The notes under the pieces: model-generated | The model's database searches: none | What the model was told of the DNA's origin: nothing | The model's input: only the letters and a program-made list of their open reading frames with translations | Shown here: piece by piece, positions 1-9,150 of the stretch | Numbering within the stretch: position 1 is the first letter of the stretch | Layout: each line of letters begins with the position of its first letter | Assembly: GCF_030348765.1 (NCBI RefSeq) | Contig: NZ_JAUCEU010000007.1 | Span: 3,528,001 to 3,585,000, forward strand | Direction of reading: 5' to 3' | Length of the DNA: 57,000 bases | Source of the DNA: Neobacillus sp. CF12 | Lineage (GTDB): Bacteria > Bacillota > Bacilli > Bacillales > Cytobacillaceae | Position numbers and translations under genes: made by a program

Positions 1-130
1 TTTAGTTTTCAAAGAACAAATATCTATCCTTACCTCATGAACAATCTCGCTCAGAAGCAACTCTATAACTATATCATTTTGTTACCTCAGCGTCAACACC
101 TTTTTTAAAATGTTTTCAACGCCCGCGTGT
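1..130 (-). promoter_or_regulatory. Probable rRNA operon promoter and leader (operon lies left of the window)
   Basis: Read on the minus strand, a -35 TTGACG (91-96) and a -10 TATAGT (68-73) are separated by exactly 17 bp. About 50 nt downstream is GTTCTTTGAAAACTAAA (17-1), the boxA-like leader text commonly found just before Bacillus 16S genes. No gene occupies 1-276. I infer that a 16S-23S-5S operon transcribed leftward starts just outside the window. The rRNA itself is not visible, so this rests on promoter and leader motifs only. Confidence 0.6.
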
Positions 131-245
131 TGTTAACTTGTCATTAACGACTGCTAAAATATAATAACATCATTACTGTCCAAACGTCAACAAAATATTA
201 AAATTAATTTCATTCACTAATTTCTTCATTAATATATAGAAGAAA

Positions 246-272
246 GCCGACTCCCATAAGAGAGCCGGCCAT
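246..272 (-). terminator. Terminator of ptsG
   Basis: A hairpin with arms gccgactc and gagagccggc lies immediately after the ptsG stop. On the minus strand it is followed by TTTCTTCT. Confidence 0.75.
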
Positions 273-276
273 ACTT

Positions 277-2346
277 TTATTTCGTAATTTTAATAATCCC
301 CGATTGTTTTAGATCCACTTGACCCGGCTTTTCAATCACTACCTTTTCACCTTCAGCTAAGTTCGTGAACACAACTGGTGTGATCGTAGATGTAGCATGT
401 TCTTTAATATAATCTAGATCCACTTTTAGTAATGGCTGACCTTGTTCTACAACATCATTCTCAGCTACTAAGGTTTCAAACCCTTGACCTTTTAGATTTA
501 CGGTGTCTATTCCTACATGGATAAGAATTTCACGTCCAGTATCAGAAAGGATGCCGATTGCGTGCTTTGTTGGGAATAGGTTAACTATTTTTCCATTTAC
601 AGGGGATACAATTGTACCCTCTACCGGAACAATCGCAAATCCGTCGCCCATCATCTTACCAGCAAATACTTGGTCAGGCACTTCTGTGATTGGCTTTAAT
701 TCACCTTTTAACGGCGCCATAAATCCTTCATCTTCTGTGCTGCGTGCATTTTGAAGCGCTTCTGGATTAATTTCCTCAATTTGTTGTTCCACGCCTTTTT
801 CTGGTGACTTAACGGTTGTGCGTGGTCTCTTTCCTTCCATTATATCTTTCATTTGTCCTTTAATGGTTTCTGAACGTGGTCCAAAGATTGCTTGGATGTT
901 GTTCCCTACTTCAAGTACACCTGCAGCGCCTAACTTTTTCAGTTGGGCTTTATCAACTTCTTTAATATCATTAACAGAAACACGCAGGCGGGTGATACAT
1001 GCATCTAAATGAGCAATATTTCCCTTACCACCCATCGCATCCAAAATGTTAGAAGCCAAATCACCTGACCCAGCCTTACCAGTTGGAGATTGATTTTCTT
1101 CTTCTTCTAGCTCACGTCCTGGAGTTTTTAAATTAAAGGTTCTAATTGCAAAACGGAAACCAAAGTAATAAACAACCGCAAAGACAAGACCTACAGGAAT
1201 AACAATCCACGCATTAGTTTGCGGGTTAATTAATCCAAACAGGATATAGTCAATCAAACCACCCGAGAACGTCATCCCGATTTTTACATCTAACATGTGC
1301 ATAATCATAAACGAGAATCCGGCAAAAATTGCGTGAATACCGAATAATATTGGTGCTACGAATAAAAACGAGAATTCAATTGGTTCTGTAATACCAGTTA
1401 GGAAAGATGTAAGAGCTGCCGAAGCCATTAATCCTCCTACAAGAACTTTCTTTTCAGGCTTTGCTTCATGATAAATAGCTAAGGCTGCCGCTGGAAGTCC
1501 AAACATCATGAATGGGAATTTACCAGTCATAAATGTTCCAGCTGTTAAATTTTGAACATTATCAGTGATTTGCGCCATGAAAATACGTTGATCTCCACGA
1601 ACCACTTCTCCTGCCTTTGTTGCGTATTCTCCGAATTCGTACCAGAATGGCGAATAGAAAATATGGTGTAAACCAAATGGAATTAATGAACGTTCAATTA
1701 CTCCGAAAATAAAAGCAGAGATCGTTAAGTTTGCATGTACCATGTTTTGAGAGAATGCATTTAGACCATTTTGAATCGGGGGCCAAATGAAAATCATTAA
1801 TATTCCCAAAACGAGAGCAGTAGCTGCAGTAATAATTGGCACAAAACGTTTTCCTGCGAAGAATCCTAAATAGGATGGTAATTCAATTTCATAAAACTTA
1901 TTGTACATAGATGCTGCTAATATACCGACGATAATACCACCAAATACTCCTGTTTGAAGAGTAGGAATACCTAATATACTTGCATAACTTAAACCATTAA
2001 CATCCTCAGGAGCAATACCAAGTACCGTCCCCATGGTTACATTCATGACTAAGTATCCGATAATAGCCGCTAAACCTGCAGTTCCTTCACCGCCAGCTAA
2101 CCCAACAGCAACACCAACTGCGAACAAGAGCGGTAAGTTTCCAAAGATAATGTTTCCGGCATTTTGCATAACAGAAGCAATCATCTTAACCGTACTGTTA
2201 TCTAAGAATGGTGCTAAATCTAAAAGTGCTGGGTTTAGGAGCGCGGCCCCTAAAGCAAGTAATATACCAGCAGCCGGTAATAGTGCAACCGGGAGCATTA
2301 ATGCTTTACCGACCTTTTGCAAGACACCAAAAGCTTTTTTAAACAT
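277..2346 (-). CDS. ptsG: PTS glucose-specific transporter, fused EIICBA
   Basis: This protein takes up glucose across the cytoplasmic membrane and phosphorylates it with phosphate passed from HPr. At 689 aa it has the usual length of the IICBA fusion. A multi-span IIC domain covers about residues 1-405, with the EPIEF substrate-site motif near 321. A IIB domain covers about 425-505, with the phosphorylated Cys450 in [13 protein letters not shown] domain covers about 545-689, with the active-site His610 in ILIHVGID and the supporting His595. The start ATG follows a clear GGAGGT ribosome site. It sits downstream of glcT and of a RAT/terminator leader, so antitermination by GlcT is expected, as in B. 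subtilis ptsG. N-acetylglucosamine EIICBA proteins are a related alternative, but the glcT context favours glucose. Confidence 0.93.
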   Translation of the reverse strand: MFKKAFGVLQKVGKALMLPVALLPAAGILLALGAALLNPALLDLAPFLDNSTVKMIASVMQNAGNIIFGNLPLLFAVGVAVGLAGGEGTAGLAAIIGYLVMNVTMGTVLGIAPEDVNGLSYASILGIPTLQTGVFGGIIVGILAASMYNKFYEIELPSYLGFFAGKRFVPIITAATALVLGILMIFIWPPIQNGLNAFSQNMVHANLTISAFIFGVIERSLIPFGLHHIFYSPFWYEFGEYATKAGEVVRGDQRIFMAQITDNVQNLTAGTFMTGKFPFMMFGLPAAALAIYHEAKPEKKVLVGGLMASAALTSFLTGITEPIEFSFLFVAPILFGIHAIFAGFSFMIMHMLDVKIGMTFSGGLIDYILFGLINPQTNAWIVIPVGLVFAVVYYFGFRFAIRTFNLKTPGRELEEEENQSPTGKAGSGDLASNILDAMGGKGNIAHLDACITRLRVSVNDIKEVDKAQLKKLGAAGVLEVGNNIQAIFGPRSETIKGQMKDIMEGKRPRTTVKSPEKGVEQQIEEINPEALQNARSTEDEGFMAPLKGELKPITEVPDQVFAGKMMGDGFAIVPVEGTIVSPVNGKIVNLFPTKHAIGILSDTGREILIHVGIDTVNLKGQGFETLVAENDVVEQGQPLLKVDLDYIKEHATSTITPVVFTNLAEGEKVVIEKPGQVDLKQSGIIKITK

Positions 2347-2375
2347 AAATATACCTCCATTTTTTCATATAGCTC

Positions 2376-2392
2376 ATTAAGCGTTTTCATTT
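2376..2392 (-). promoter_or_regulatory. Candidate cre (CcpA) site in the ptsG leader
   Basis: The minus strand reads ATGAAAACGCTTAATG, close to the cre consensus WTGNAANCGNWNNCW. It lies between the RAT terminator and the ptsG ribosome site. Whether CcpA binds here is inference. Confidence 0.4.
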
Positions 2393-2404
2393 CCCACAAA
2401 AACA

Positions 2405-2500
2405 CAAAAAAGGCATGAGTAAAAGTTCAATTGAAATGAGGCTACGGGTATAGAATACCCCAAAACCTTTGTTTCAATTATCACTTTTTACTCATGCCTG
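2405..2500 (-). promoter_or_regulatory. GlcT-responsive RAT / antiterminator-terminator leader of ptsG
   Basis: On the minus strand a stem pairs 2486-2499 with 2411-2424 (AGGCATGAGTAAAA against its complement) and is followed by a T run, forming an intrinsic terminator in the ptsG leader. Its 5' arm and the sequence just after it (TTGAAAC, GGTATTCTATACCC) can form the alternative ribonucleic antiterminator structure that PRD-type antiterminators bind. The adjacent glcT gene supports this reading. The exact RAT base pairing was not computed. Confidence 0.8.
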
Positions 2501-2530
2501 ATCGAATCAGTAACACGTAAAAAATAATAG

Positions 2531-3370
2531 CTATTTAAATTTTTTCTGTATTCTCTGCAAATGCATCGTTAAATACACAGCTTCTGCATCAAATACTTTC
2601 ATTTTTAATGTCTGTTGCATCACTTTAATGAGCTTCCATGAGAGATTATAGCATACAGGATATTCTTGTTTCAATAGGGAATTTATTTTTTCTGGTTCCT
2701 CTACTTTTTCCCCTTTAATGACTCTCTCAATCGTAAATCGCAGGTGACGCACCAGCCTCATATAATCAATGCTCTCTTTATCTATATCAATTTCAAATTG
2801 CTCCTCTACCATTTTCACCAGCCTGCTGACTAATTGCGAATGCTGATTAACTTCAGATAAGTTTCTATTTGTCATAGCACTGTGAATATGGATTGCAATA
2901 AAACCTATCTCACCTACTGGCAGAGAAATCCCTGTTTTTTTATTAATATATTCTACAACTTCCGCAGCGATTTCATATTCATGACGATAAAGAGTTTTTG
3001 TTTCTACCAGGAACGGATTACTCATTTCCATGCCCTTAGATACTCTGTTAATCGCAAACATTAAGTGATCGGTTAATGCAACATGGATATGCTCATCTAA
3101 CTGTGTATGAGTTCTTTGTTTGATTAGTCCTATAGCAGAAATAATTACTTCTAAAAGATCATTATCAATAAAAGGAAGCAATTTAAGATAATTTTGTTGT
3201 TCCTTTTCATTTTTAAGTACAAATAGTTTTTCTACCGAATCTGTTTCAATAAAATCTCCCTGTTTACGATTGAAACCAATCCCTTTTCCGATCAGAACTA
3301 CTTCTTCATAGGAAGGGTGTTCAGCTATTAAAACATTGTTATTTAACACCTTATCAATCAACAGCTTCAC
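2531..3370 (-). CDS. glcT: Transcriptional antiterminator GlcT (BglG/PRD family)
   Basis: GlcT is an RNA-binding antiterminator that permits ptsG expression when glucose is available. The N-terminal co-antiterminator RNA-binding domain (about the first 55 residues, with KVLNNNVL and EVVLIGKGIGF) is followed by two PRDs carrying the conserved histidines phosphorylated by the PTS (EHIHVAL, FIAIHIHSA, and MRLVRHLRF and YLTMHLQRI in the second PRD). I choose the GTG start at 3370 because GGGGGAAGG lies five bases upstream and the N-terminus then matches the usual short lead before KVLNNN. An in-frame ATG at 3391 lacks a good ribosome site. The gene lies upstream of and co-oriented with ptsG. Confidence 0.9.
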   Translation of the reverse strand: MKLLIDKVLNNNVLIAEHPSYEEVVLIGKGIGFNRKQGDFIETDSVEKLFVLKNEKEQQNYLKLLPFIDNDLLEVIISAIGLIKQRTHTQLDEHIHVALTDHLMFAINRVSKGMEMSNPFLVETKTLYRHEYEIAAEVVEYINKKTGISLPVGEIGFIAIHIHSAMTNRNLSEVNQHSQLVSRLVKMVEEQFEIDIDKESIDYMRLVRHLRFTIERVIKGEKVEEPEKINSLLKQEYPVCYNLSWKLIKVMQQTLKMKVFDAEAVYLTMHLQRIQKKFK

Positions 3371-3477
3371 AATAACCTTCCCCCATTTCATCCCGACTAT
3401 CTTTGTAACACCATGTTATAAGAGACAAAACAAGATGTCAACGACATTATTCGACAGTTTCTAATAGTTCATACTAT

Positions 3478-3511
3478 AAAAAAGAGCCTGTGAACAACAC
3501 AGACTCTTTTA
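3478..3511 (-). terminator. Terminator of pbuG
   Basis: The hairpin AAAGAGTCTGTG / CACAGGCTCTTT on the minus strand has an A/T-flanked stem and a T run, just past the pbuG stop. Confidence 0.75.
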
Positions 3512-3517
3512 ACACAA

Positions 3518-4843
3518 TTATAAAAATATGAAGTAGAGAACGAAAATAACAAAGAAGAAGTACATGATTGGGTGAATTTCCTTCATCCGCCCTTTAACAA
3601 TCATTGTAATTGGGTAAAAGATAAACCCAATCGCAATCCCTGTAGCAATGCTATAGGTTAAAGGCATGGCAATCATCGTAAGGAAGGCCGGTACTGCGAT
3701 TTCGAATTTCGTCCATTCGATTTTCCCTAACGAACCAACCATCAACGCCCCAACAATGATTAATGCTGGTGCTGTAACTGCTGCAGTAACAACAGATAAT
3801 AACGGGAAGAAAAACAGTGATAGAATAAACAATGCTGCTGTAACAAGTGAAGCAAAACCTGTTCTTGCACCTGCCGCTACCCCAGCAGATGATTCAATAT
3901 AAGATGTTGTCGTTGAAGTACCAAGAACTGCACCAACCGTTGTTGCTACTGAGTCAGCGATTAACGCTTTGCCTGCTCGTGGTAATTTATTGTCTTTAAT
4001 CATACCTGCTTGGTTCGCCACTGCTACGAGTGTCCCAGCATTATCAAAGAAATCAACGAACAAAAGGGTCAAGATAATACCGAGCATGGCCATTGAGTAA
4101 AAAGAACTATCACCTAAAGAAGAAAATGCTGCGCCAAATGTAGGTGCTATACTTGGAACGGAATCGACGATTTTCTCTGGTGTGTCAATTAAGTTAAAAA
4201 TCATTCCTACAATAACAGTAATAATCATTCCGAAGAATACTGCTCCATTAATTCCTCTAGTCATCATAATAACCGTTATAATTATCCCGAAAATAGCTAG
4301 TAATGTTGGTCCGGCTGTCAAATCACCTAATCCAACAAGGGTTGCATCATTATTTACTACAATACCAGCACTCTGCAATCCAATAAAAGTAATATATAAA
4401 CCAATACCTGCCCCAACGGCATGCTTTAACTCGATCGGAATTGCATTGATTAATTTCTCACGTAAACCTGTTAGTGTTAATAAAAAGAAAAATACACCGG
4501 AAATGAATACTGCACCTAGAGCATGCTGCCACGGAATCCCGCTTCCTAACACAACAGAAAAAGCAAAAAAGGCGTTCAATCCCATGCCTGGTGCTAAGGC
4601 AATCGGGAACTTTCCTAGAAGACCCATAATAATACAACCAATCGCCGAAGCCAATGCTGTCGCGACAAAAACCGCTCCATAATCCATTCGAAGTGCATCT
4701 GGTAAATCCGGTACACTTGATAGTGTCAATGTAAGAGGGTTTACCACTAATATATAGGCCATCGCCAAGAAGGTGGTCATGCCGCCAATAATCTCACGGC
4801 GATAATTGGTCCCTAATTCTTTAAACATAAAATACTTTTGCAT
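3518..4843 (-). CDS. pbuG: Hypoxanthine/guanine permease (NCS2, AzgA-like)
   Basis: A polytopic purine base transporter of 441 aa, typical of AzgA/PbuG permeases, with about 12-14 hydrophobic segments. Recognisable family text includes the N-terminal TNYRREIIGGMTTFLAMAY, the PGMGLNAFF loop near residue 83 and the later STTTSYIESSAG loop. A preceding guanine-class purine riboswitch confirms the purine role and implies repression by intracellular guanine/hypoxanthine. The ATG follows AGGGGG. Downstream of guaA in the same direction, but with its own promoter. Confidence 0.92.
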   Translation of the reverse strand: MQKYFMFKELGTNYRREIIGGMTTFLAMAYILVVNPLTLTLSSVPDLPDALRMDYGAVFVATALASAIGCIIMGLLGKFPIALAPGMGLNAFFAFSVVLGSGIPWQHALGAVFISGVFFFLLTLTGLREKLINAIPIELKHAVGAGIGLYITFIGLQSAGIVVNNDATLVGLGDLTAGPTLLAIFGIIITVIMMTRGINGAVFFGMIITVIVGMIFNLIDTPEKIVDSVPSIAPTFGAAFSSLGDSSFYSMAMLGIILTLLFVDFFDNAGTLVAVANQAGMIKDNKLPRAGKALIADSVATTVGAVLGTSTTTSYIESSAGVAAGARTGFASLVTAALFILSLFFFPLLSVVTAAVTAPALIIVGALMVGSLGKIEWTKFEIAVPAFLTMIAMPLTYSIATGIAIGFIFYPITMIVKGRMKEIHPIMYFFFVIFVLYFIFL

Positions 4844-4879
4844 TCTTCTTCCCCCTAGGAATCTTTCTTTTATAAAAAC

Positions 4880-5035
4880 AAAAAACGCTCCGATATCTAC
4901 CGGAGCGCTTGACTTGGGGCAAGTGTAAACAAAAAGAGGAGGTCACCTCTTTATTCAACACTGCCTCGTAGTCAAGCCATTAACGGTGGCTCGGTAGAAA
5001 CTTTTGGGCCATATTCCCAATATTATACGAGTTAA
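4880..5035 (-). promoter_or_regulatory. Purine (guanine-class) riboswitch upstream of pbuG, with terminator
   Basis: The aptamer lies at about 4964-5032 on the minus strand. P1 pairs ctcgta with tacgag. It contains the conserved ATATGG, GTTTCTACC and the GACTACG segment, whose C (position 74 equivalent) indicates guanine/hypoxanthine rather than adenine. The expression platform ends in a terminator with arms CGCTCCG/CGGAGCG (4886-4907) and a T run. A promoter (TTTACA at 5085-5090, TAAGAT at 5062-5067, 17 bp spacing) lies upstream. Confidence 0.92.
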
Positions 5036-5094
5036 ATCGACAAATTATTTACTTCTTCTTTATCTTATCAGGGAATTACATCCCTGTAAACATA

Positions 5095-5138
5095 AAAAGC
5101 GAACGTTTTTAAATATATATTTAAAAACGTTCGCTTTT
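5095..5138. terminator. Perfect palindromic terminator between guaA and pbuG
   Basis: A 44-bp perfect palindrome (22-bp arms beginning AAAAGCGAACG) follows the guaA stop. The A/T ends make it a plausible intrinsic terminator on either strand. On the minus strand it ends guaA transcripts. Confidence 0.8.
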
Positions 5139-5156
5139 AGAAGTATTATTTTTAAT

Positions 5157-6695
5157 TTATTCCCATTCAATTGTTGCAGGCGGTTTACTCGTAATGTCGT
5201 AGACCACTCGATTAACATGAGCTACCTCATTAACAATCCGAGTTGAAATCACTTCAAGCACATCCCATGGGATACGTGCCCAGTCAGAAGTCATTCCATC
5301 AATGGACGTAACGGCGCGGATGCCAATTGTATAATCATAAGTACGGGCATCACCCATAACACCTACACTGCGAATGTCCGGAAGTACAGTAAAGTATTGC
5401 CAGATTTCACGGTCAAGTCCAGCCTTTTTAATTTCTTCACGTAGAATCCAGTCAGATTCGCGAACAATTTCAAGCTTATCTTCAGAAATCGCTCCTAAGA
5501 CACGAATTCCAAGACCAGGTCCAGGGAACGGCTGTCTCCAAACAATATCATCCGGAATTCCAAGCTCAGTACCAAGTGCACGAACCTCATCTTTAAACAG
5601 CGTATTCAATGGTTCGATTAATTTAAATTGCATATCTTCAGGCAAACCACCAACGTTATGATGGGATTTAATTGTTTGTGCAGTGGCAGTTCCACTTTCG
5701 ATAATGTCAGTATATAGTGTCCCTTGAGCTAAAAACTCAATTCCCTCAAGTTTCGTTGCTTCATCATCGAATACATAAATAAACTCATTTCCAATGATTT
5801 TACGTTTCTTCTCAGGATCAGAGACGCCTTCTAATTTAGATAAGAAACGCTCTTTTGCATCCACTTTAATAACATTCATATGGAATCCTTCAGCGAAGGT
5901 CTTCATAACACTCTCTGCTTCATTCTTACGAAGTAACCCATGATCCACAAAAATACAGGTTAGTTGATCACCGATTGCTTTATGAATAAGGACGGCAACA
6001 ACAGAAGAATCTACTCCGCCGCTAAGTGCACAAAGGACTTTTTTATCGCCCACTAACTCACGGATTTTTGCCATTTCCACTTCAATGAAATTCCCCATTG
6101 ACCAATCGCCTTTACATCCACACACATTAAAAACAAAATTCTTCAACAACTCATTCCCATAAACAGAGTGACGGACTTCTGGGTGGAATTGAACCGCATA
6201 AAGTTTCCTTGCTTCATTACTCATTGCCGCAATTGGGCAGTGCGGGTTAGTTCCGTCAACGGTAAAGCCAGCAGGTGCTTCCACAACCAAATCTCCATGA
6301 CTCATCCAAACGATTTGCTCCTGTGGCATATCATGGAAAAGCTTCGTCTGATTATGAATATTCATTTCAGCTTTCCCGTATTCACGATTCTTCGCTTTTT
6401 CAACCTTCCCATTAAAATGGACAGTCATTAATTGCATGCCGTAGCAAATCCCTAAGATAGGAAGGCCCATTTCAAAAATTTCCTCATCACAGCGAAATGA
6501 ATTTTCATCATATACGCTATTAGGACCACCCGAAAAAATGATTCCACTTGGATTCATTTTTCTAATTTCCTCTGCTGTAATGGTATGCGGGTGAAGTTCA
6601 CTGTACACACCAAACTCACGAATCCTGCGTGTAATCAACTGGTTATATTGACTTCCAAAGTCTAAAACAACAATCATATCCTGCGTACTTGTCAA
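5157..6695 (-). CDS. guaA: GMP synthase (glutamine-hydrolysing)
   Basis: Converts XMP to GMP using glutamine and ATP. An N-terminal class I glutamine amidotransferase domain has the nucleophile in GICYGMQL (about Cys84) and the HPEVRHS histidine region. It is followed by the PP-loop ATP pyrophosphatase SGGVDSS and the C-terminal dimerisation domain ending [10 protein letters not shown] place the start at TTG 6695: GAGGTGG lies five bases upstream, and the protein (512 aa) then begins a few residues before [11 protein letters not shown], as in homologues. An upstream TTG at 6713 has no ribosome site. A guanine-class riboswitch and a separate promoter precede it. Confidence 0.95.
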   Translation of the reverse strand: MTSTQDMIVVLDFGSQYNQLITRRIREFGVYSELHPHTITAEEIRKMNPSGIIFSGGPNSVYDENSFRCDEEIFEMGLPILGICYGMQLMTVHFNGKVEKAKNREYGKAEMNIHNQTKLFHDMPQEQIVWMSHGDLVVEAPAGFTVDGTNPHCPIAAMSNEARKLYAVQFHPEVRHSVYGNELLKNFVFNVCGCKGDWSMGNFIEVEMAKIRELVGDKKVLCALSGGVDSSVVAVLIHKAIGDQLTCIFVDHGLLRKNEAESVMKTFAEGFHMNVIKVDAKERFLSKLEGVSDPEKKRKIIGNEFIYVFDDEATKLEGIEFLAQGTLYTDIIESGTATAQTIKSHHNVGGLPEDMQFKLIEPLNTLFKDEVRALGTELGIPDDIVWRQPFPGPGLGIRVLGAISEDKLEIVRESDWILREEIKKAGLDREIWQYFTVLPDIRSVGVMGDARTYDYTIGIRAVTSIDGMTSDWARIPWDVLEVISTRIVNEVAHVNRVVYDITSKPPATIEWE

Positions 6696-6742
6696 AATGG
6701 CCACCTCTTCCAAATAATACTTTTAGTATGTACATTCATTAC

Positions 6743-6895
6743 AAAAAAAACTAGAATTCTCCCTCCAAAAAGCGCAGAAGGCAGAATTCTAGTTTCTTAA
6801 TAATTGCTATAACAGAAATTCCCGCCTTCATAGTCAGATCATTTACGGTGACCCGGTAGAGACTCTCGAACCAAATTTTCGAGTATATATGAAGA
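6743..6895 (-). promoter_or_regulatory. Purine (guanine-class) riboswitch upstream of guaA
   Basis: The aptamer lies at about 6827-6893, with P1 arms ttcata/tatgaa, conserved GTCTCTACC and GACTATGAA. The C before TATG marks the guanine class. The terminator pairs 6783-6795 with 6748-6760 (AAACTAGAATTCT arms) and ends in eight Ts. A promoter (TTGACC at 6947-6952, TACAAT at 6923-6928, 18 bp spacing) overlaps the end of yebA. Confidence 0.92.
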
Positions 6896-6948
6896 GTAGT
6901 AAATGTATTAAATTCTTAACACATTGTAACAATAGGTTGTTTTTCTGG

Positions 6949-9150
6949 TCAAGCAATTGTCTTTTTAATTAAATTTTCCCACAACTCTCGTGAATCCTTC
7001 CAACTTCCTTCTGGGAGTTTTTGATGGTACAGATATTGCTCATATCTATCCGTCAATTTAGACATCTCTCTCGATGCAAAGAAGGTATCAATGTATCGAG
7101 CATAATTCCTCAATGTTTGGCCTTCATTGCGTTTAAGTCCGTAGCGTTCCAATTGTTCCAAGAGAATTAGATAAGCTTTGCCCATGTTTTCGTCCTTTTT
7201 TCTTAAACGGAACTGAAGTAAATATAAATGCGGGATCCATTTTCCTCGTAATCTATACACTAGCCCAGCTGCACCCACAACGATGATAAAAATAAGCAGG
7301 ATCATTTTCCATTTACTAACTAAGAACGTTTTAATGCTAATCCATAAATTACTAAATGAAAAGGTTGTTTCCGTCCCCTTTGGGGTGTCTGTATCTTCCT
7401 CTAGGTTCTGCTGGGGCTTTGGTGTTGGCGGCGCAGTTGTTTCTGCAGCTGCAGGTGTTCCATCTGGATTTGTAAAATCAATCGAAACTTGATTTGTAAA
7501 TCCCTTTGTTGGTTCAAATGGAACCCATCCTTGATTAGGAAAATAAACTTCAACCCAAGAATGTGCATTATTATTGGTGATTTCATAGATCGATTTTGAA
7601 GTATCACCATTACTGTAATTCAAGAATTCTCCGCCTGTATACCCTTTTACCCATCGGGTAGGAATTCCTATAGATCGAAGCAAGATCGCCATTGTGGTGG
7701 AAAAATTATCACAATACCCTATTTTAGTTTCAAATAAAAACTGATCGACATAATCATCGTTTTCCCCCGGAACAGCCACATCACTCTGACTATAGGTGAA
7801 CTCAGATCCACTAAAATGACGCTCTATTGCTTTCGCTTTATCAAACCAATTTGTTTCACCTTCCGTTATCGTTTCAGCCAATTCCTTGATTCTTTCGGGA
7901 AGGTTCTCAGGCAGTTGAGTATACCTTGCTAGAAATTCTGCACTAACCTTTTCAAAATCTACTACTGTTGTTTCTCTTAAATCAGTTGCTTTGTATTTCG
8001 GAATCTTATACTCCAATTCATAAGAAGTTGGCGCAACGGGTTTAGAATCGAAACCACTTAAAATGGAGAGTTTTTCTGTCGTTGAGTCAATCTCCAAGAG
8101 ATACTTACGTTCAAAATTTACTCTTTGGATACCAGCAGGATAAATAAGGTGCTCATAATCCATAAACATAGATAAGGATGCACGCTCATCCCGGGTTTCC
8201 ACATTAGAAGGAATAGAAAATACAGGGACTAAATCCTCTCCGCCGATCTGGTAGGGAGTGGAACCTGAGGGAATCCAGCCTTTTCCTGTATAATGGTCTT
8301 TTGTTTCAACCTTCCAATAATTTTTTTCTGGCGCTTCGCTCCGAAAAACGACACTGTCATCCCCGATAAAAGAGCCCCCTAGACGAGAATCATCGGTGCC
8401 GTAACCGACTTTTGCAATACCATTGCCAACTCCATCCTCCCCGCCTTTATTGCCCGCTGCCTTAAGATATGGGACAGGATCTGGCCATATTGGTTCGAAT
8501 TTAGGAGCAACAATCCCAACAATAACGCTAAAAGCAATCATTAAAACTAATGGCCTCATCCATTTTCGGGTGATGAGAGTATCAGTCGTTACTTTTTCTT
8601 TAGCCACGATACGGTAATACGTTAACATCCCCATAACAGCAAAACCCACTACGACCGTTCGGACAATCGCTGTTTTTGCACTATAGAGTGTAAAAGTGTC
8701 CAAAACCGTTATATAAATAAGAGTCATAAAGAAAAAGATGAAAATACTTTTCCGATTCAACAGCCAATAGTGAACTAAATACACCATTAACCATAGAAGA
8801 ATAAAAAACAAAAATGTCCGAAATTCATTTGTAATTCCTGCCCAATCCCTCGCCAAAATCACACTAAAATTTGTGGTCAAATTACCTGCAAAGGAGGACA
8901 ACCAACTAAATTCAAAAAATCCAGTATCATAATGAAACAGGTTAAGCGAAAAGAAGATGAACCATATTTTTAAAATCGTTTGCCAAATCCACCTTACTCG
9001 TAAGAACGATATCGTAAAAGAAAGCAGAATGAAGATCACAAACATTTCAATATGATCAGTTTGGGTTAGTTGCTCCACTGGACGCAGCCATTCCCATAGA
9101 AGCAAAAAGCCAAGTAAATATAATAAAAAGGTCTGGATATCTCTTTTCAT
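6949..9150 (-). CDS. yebA: Membrane-anchored transglutaminase-like protein (YebA)
   Basis: A 733-aa protein with an N-terminal block of about five to seven hydrophobic segments (residues 1-215), then an extracytoplasmic region with a transglutaminase/protease core. The likely Cys-His-Asp triad sits in GYCDNFST, NAHSWVEVYF and WVPFEPT. A Thr/Pro-rich linker, one more membrane span (about 615-640) and a cytoplasmic DUF4129-like tail follow. The substrate is unknown. It overlaps yeaD by 4 bp (ATGA), so it is translationally coupled in a MoxR ATPase-DUF58-transglutaminase operon, a combination seen in many bacteria and upstream of guaA in B. subtilis. Confidence 0.88.
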   Translation of the reverse strand: MKRDIQTFLLYLLGFLLLWEWLRPVEQLTQTDHIEMFVIFILLSFTISFLRVRWIWQTILKIWFIFFSLNLFHYDTGFFEFSWLSSFAGNLTTNFSVILARDWAGITNEFRTFLFFILLWLMVYLVHYWLLNRKSIFIFFFMTLIYITVLDTFTLYSAKTAIVRTVVVGFAVMGMLTYYRIVAKEKVTTDTLITRKWMRPLVLMIAFSVIVGIVAPKFEPIWPDPVPYLKAAGNKGGEDGVGNGIAKVGYGTDDSRLGGSFIGDDSVVFRSEAPEKNYWKVETKDHYTGKGWIPSGSTPYQIGGEDLVPVFSIPSNVETRDERASLSMFMDYEHLIYPAGIQRVNFERKYLLEIDSTTEKLSILSGFDSKPVAPTSYELEYKIPKYKATDLRETTVVDFEKVSAEFLARYTQLPENLPERIKELAETITEGETNWFDKAKAIERHFSGSEFTYSQSDVAVPGENDDYVDQFLFETKIGYCDNFSTTMAILLRSIGIPTRWVKGYTGGEFLNYSNGDTSKSIYEITNNNAHSWVEVYFPNQGWVPFEPTKGFTNQVSIDFTNPDGTPAAAETTAPPTPKPQQNLEEDTDTPKGTETTFSFSNLWISIKTFLVSKWKMILLIFIIVVGAAGLVYRLRGKWIPHLYLLQFRLRKKDENMGKAYLILLEQLERYGLKRNEGQTLRNYARYIDTFFASREMSKLTDRYEQYLYHQKLPEGSWKDSRELWENLIKKTIA

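Noticed and set aside
503..2380. Plus-strand frames opposite ptsG (and similar frames opposite most minus-strand genes)
   Set aside because: Shadow frames of well-supported genes; low-complexity Pro/Ser/Ile-rich translations without ribosome sites.
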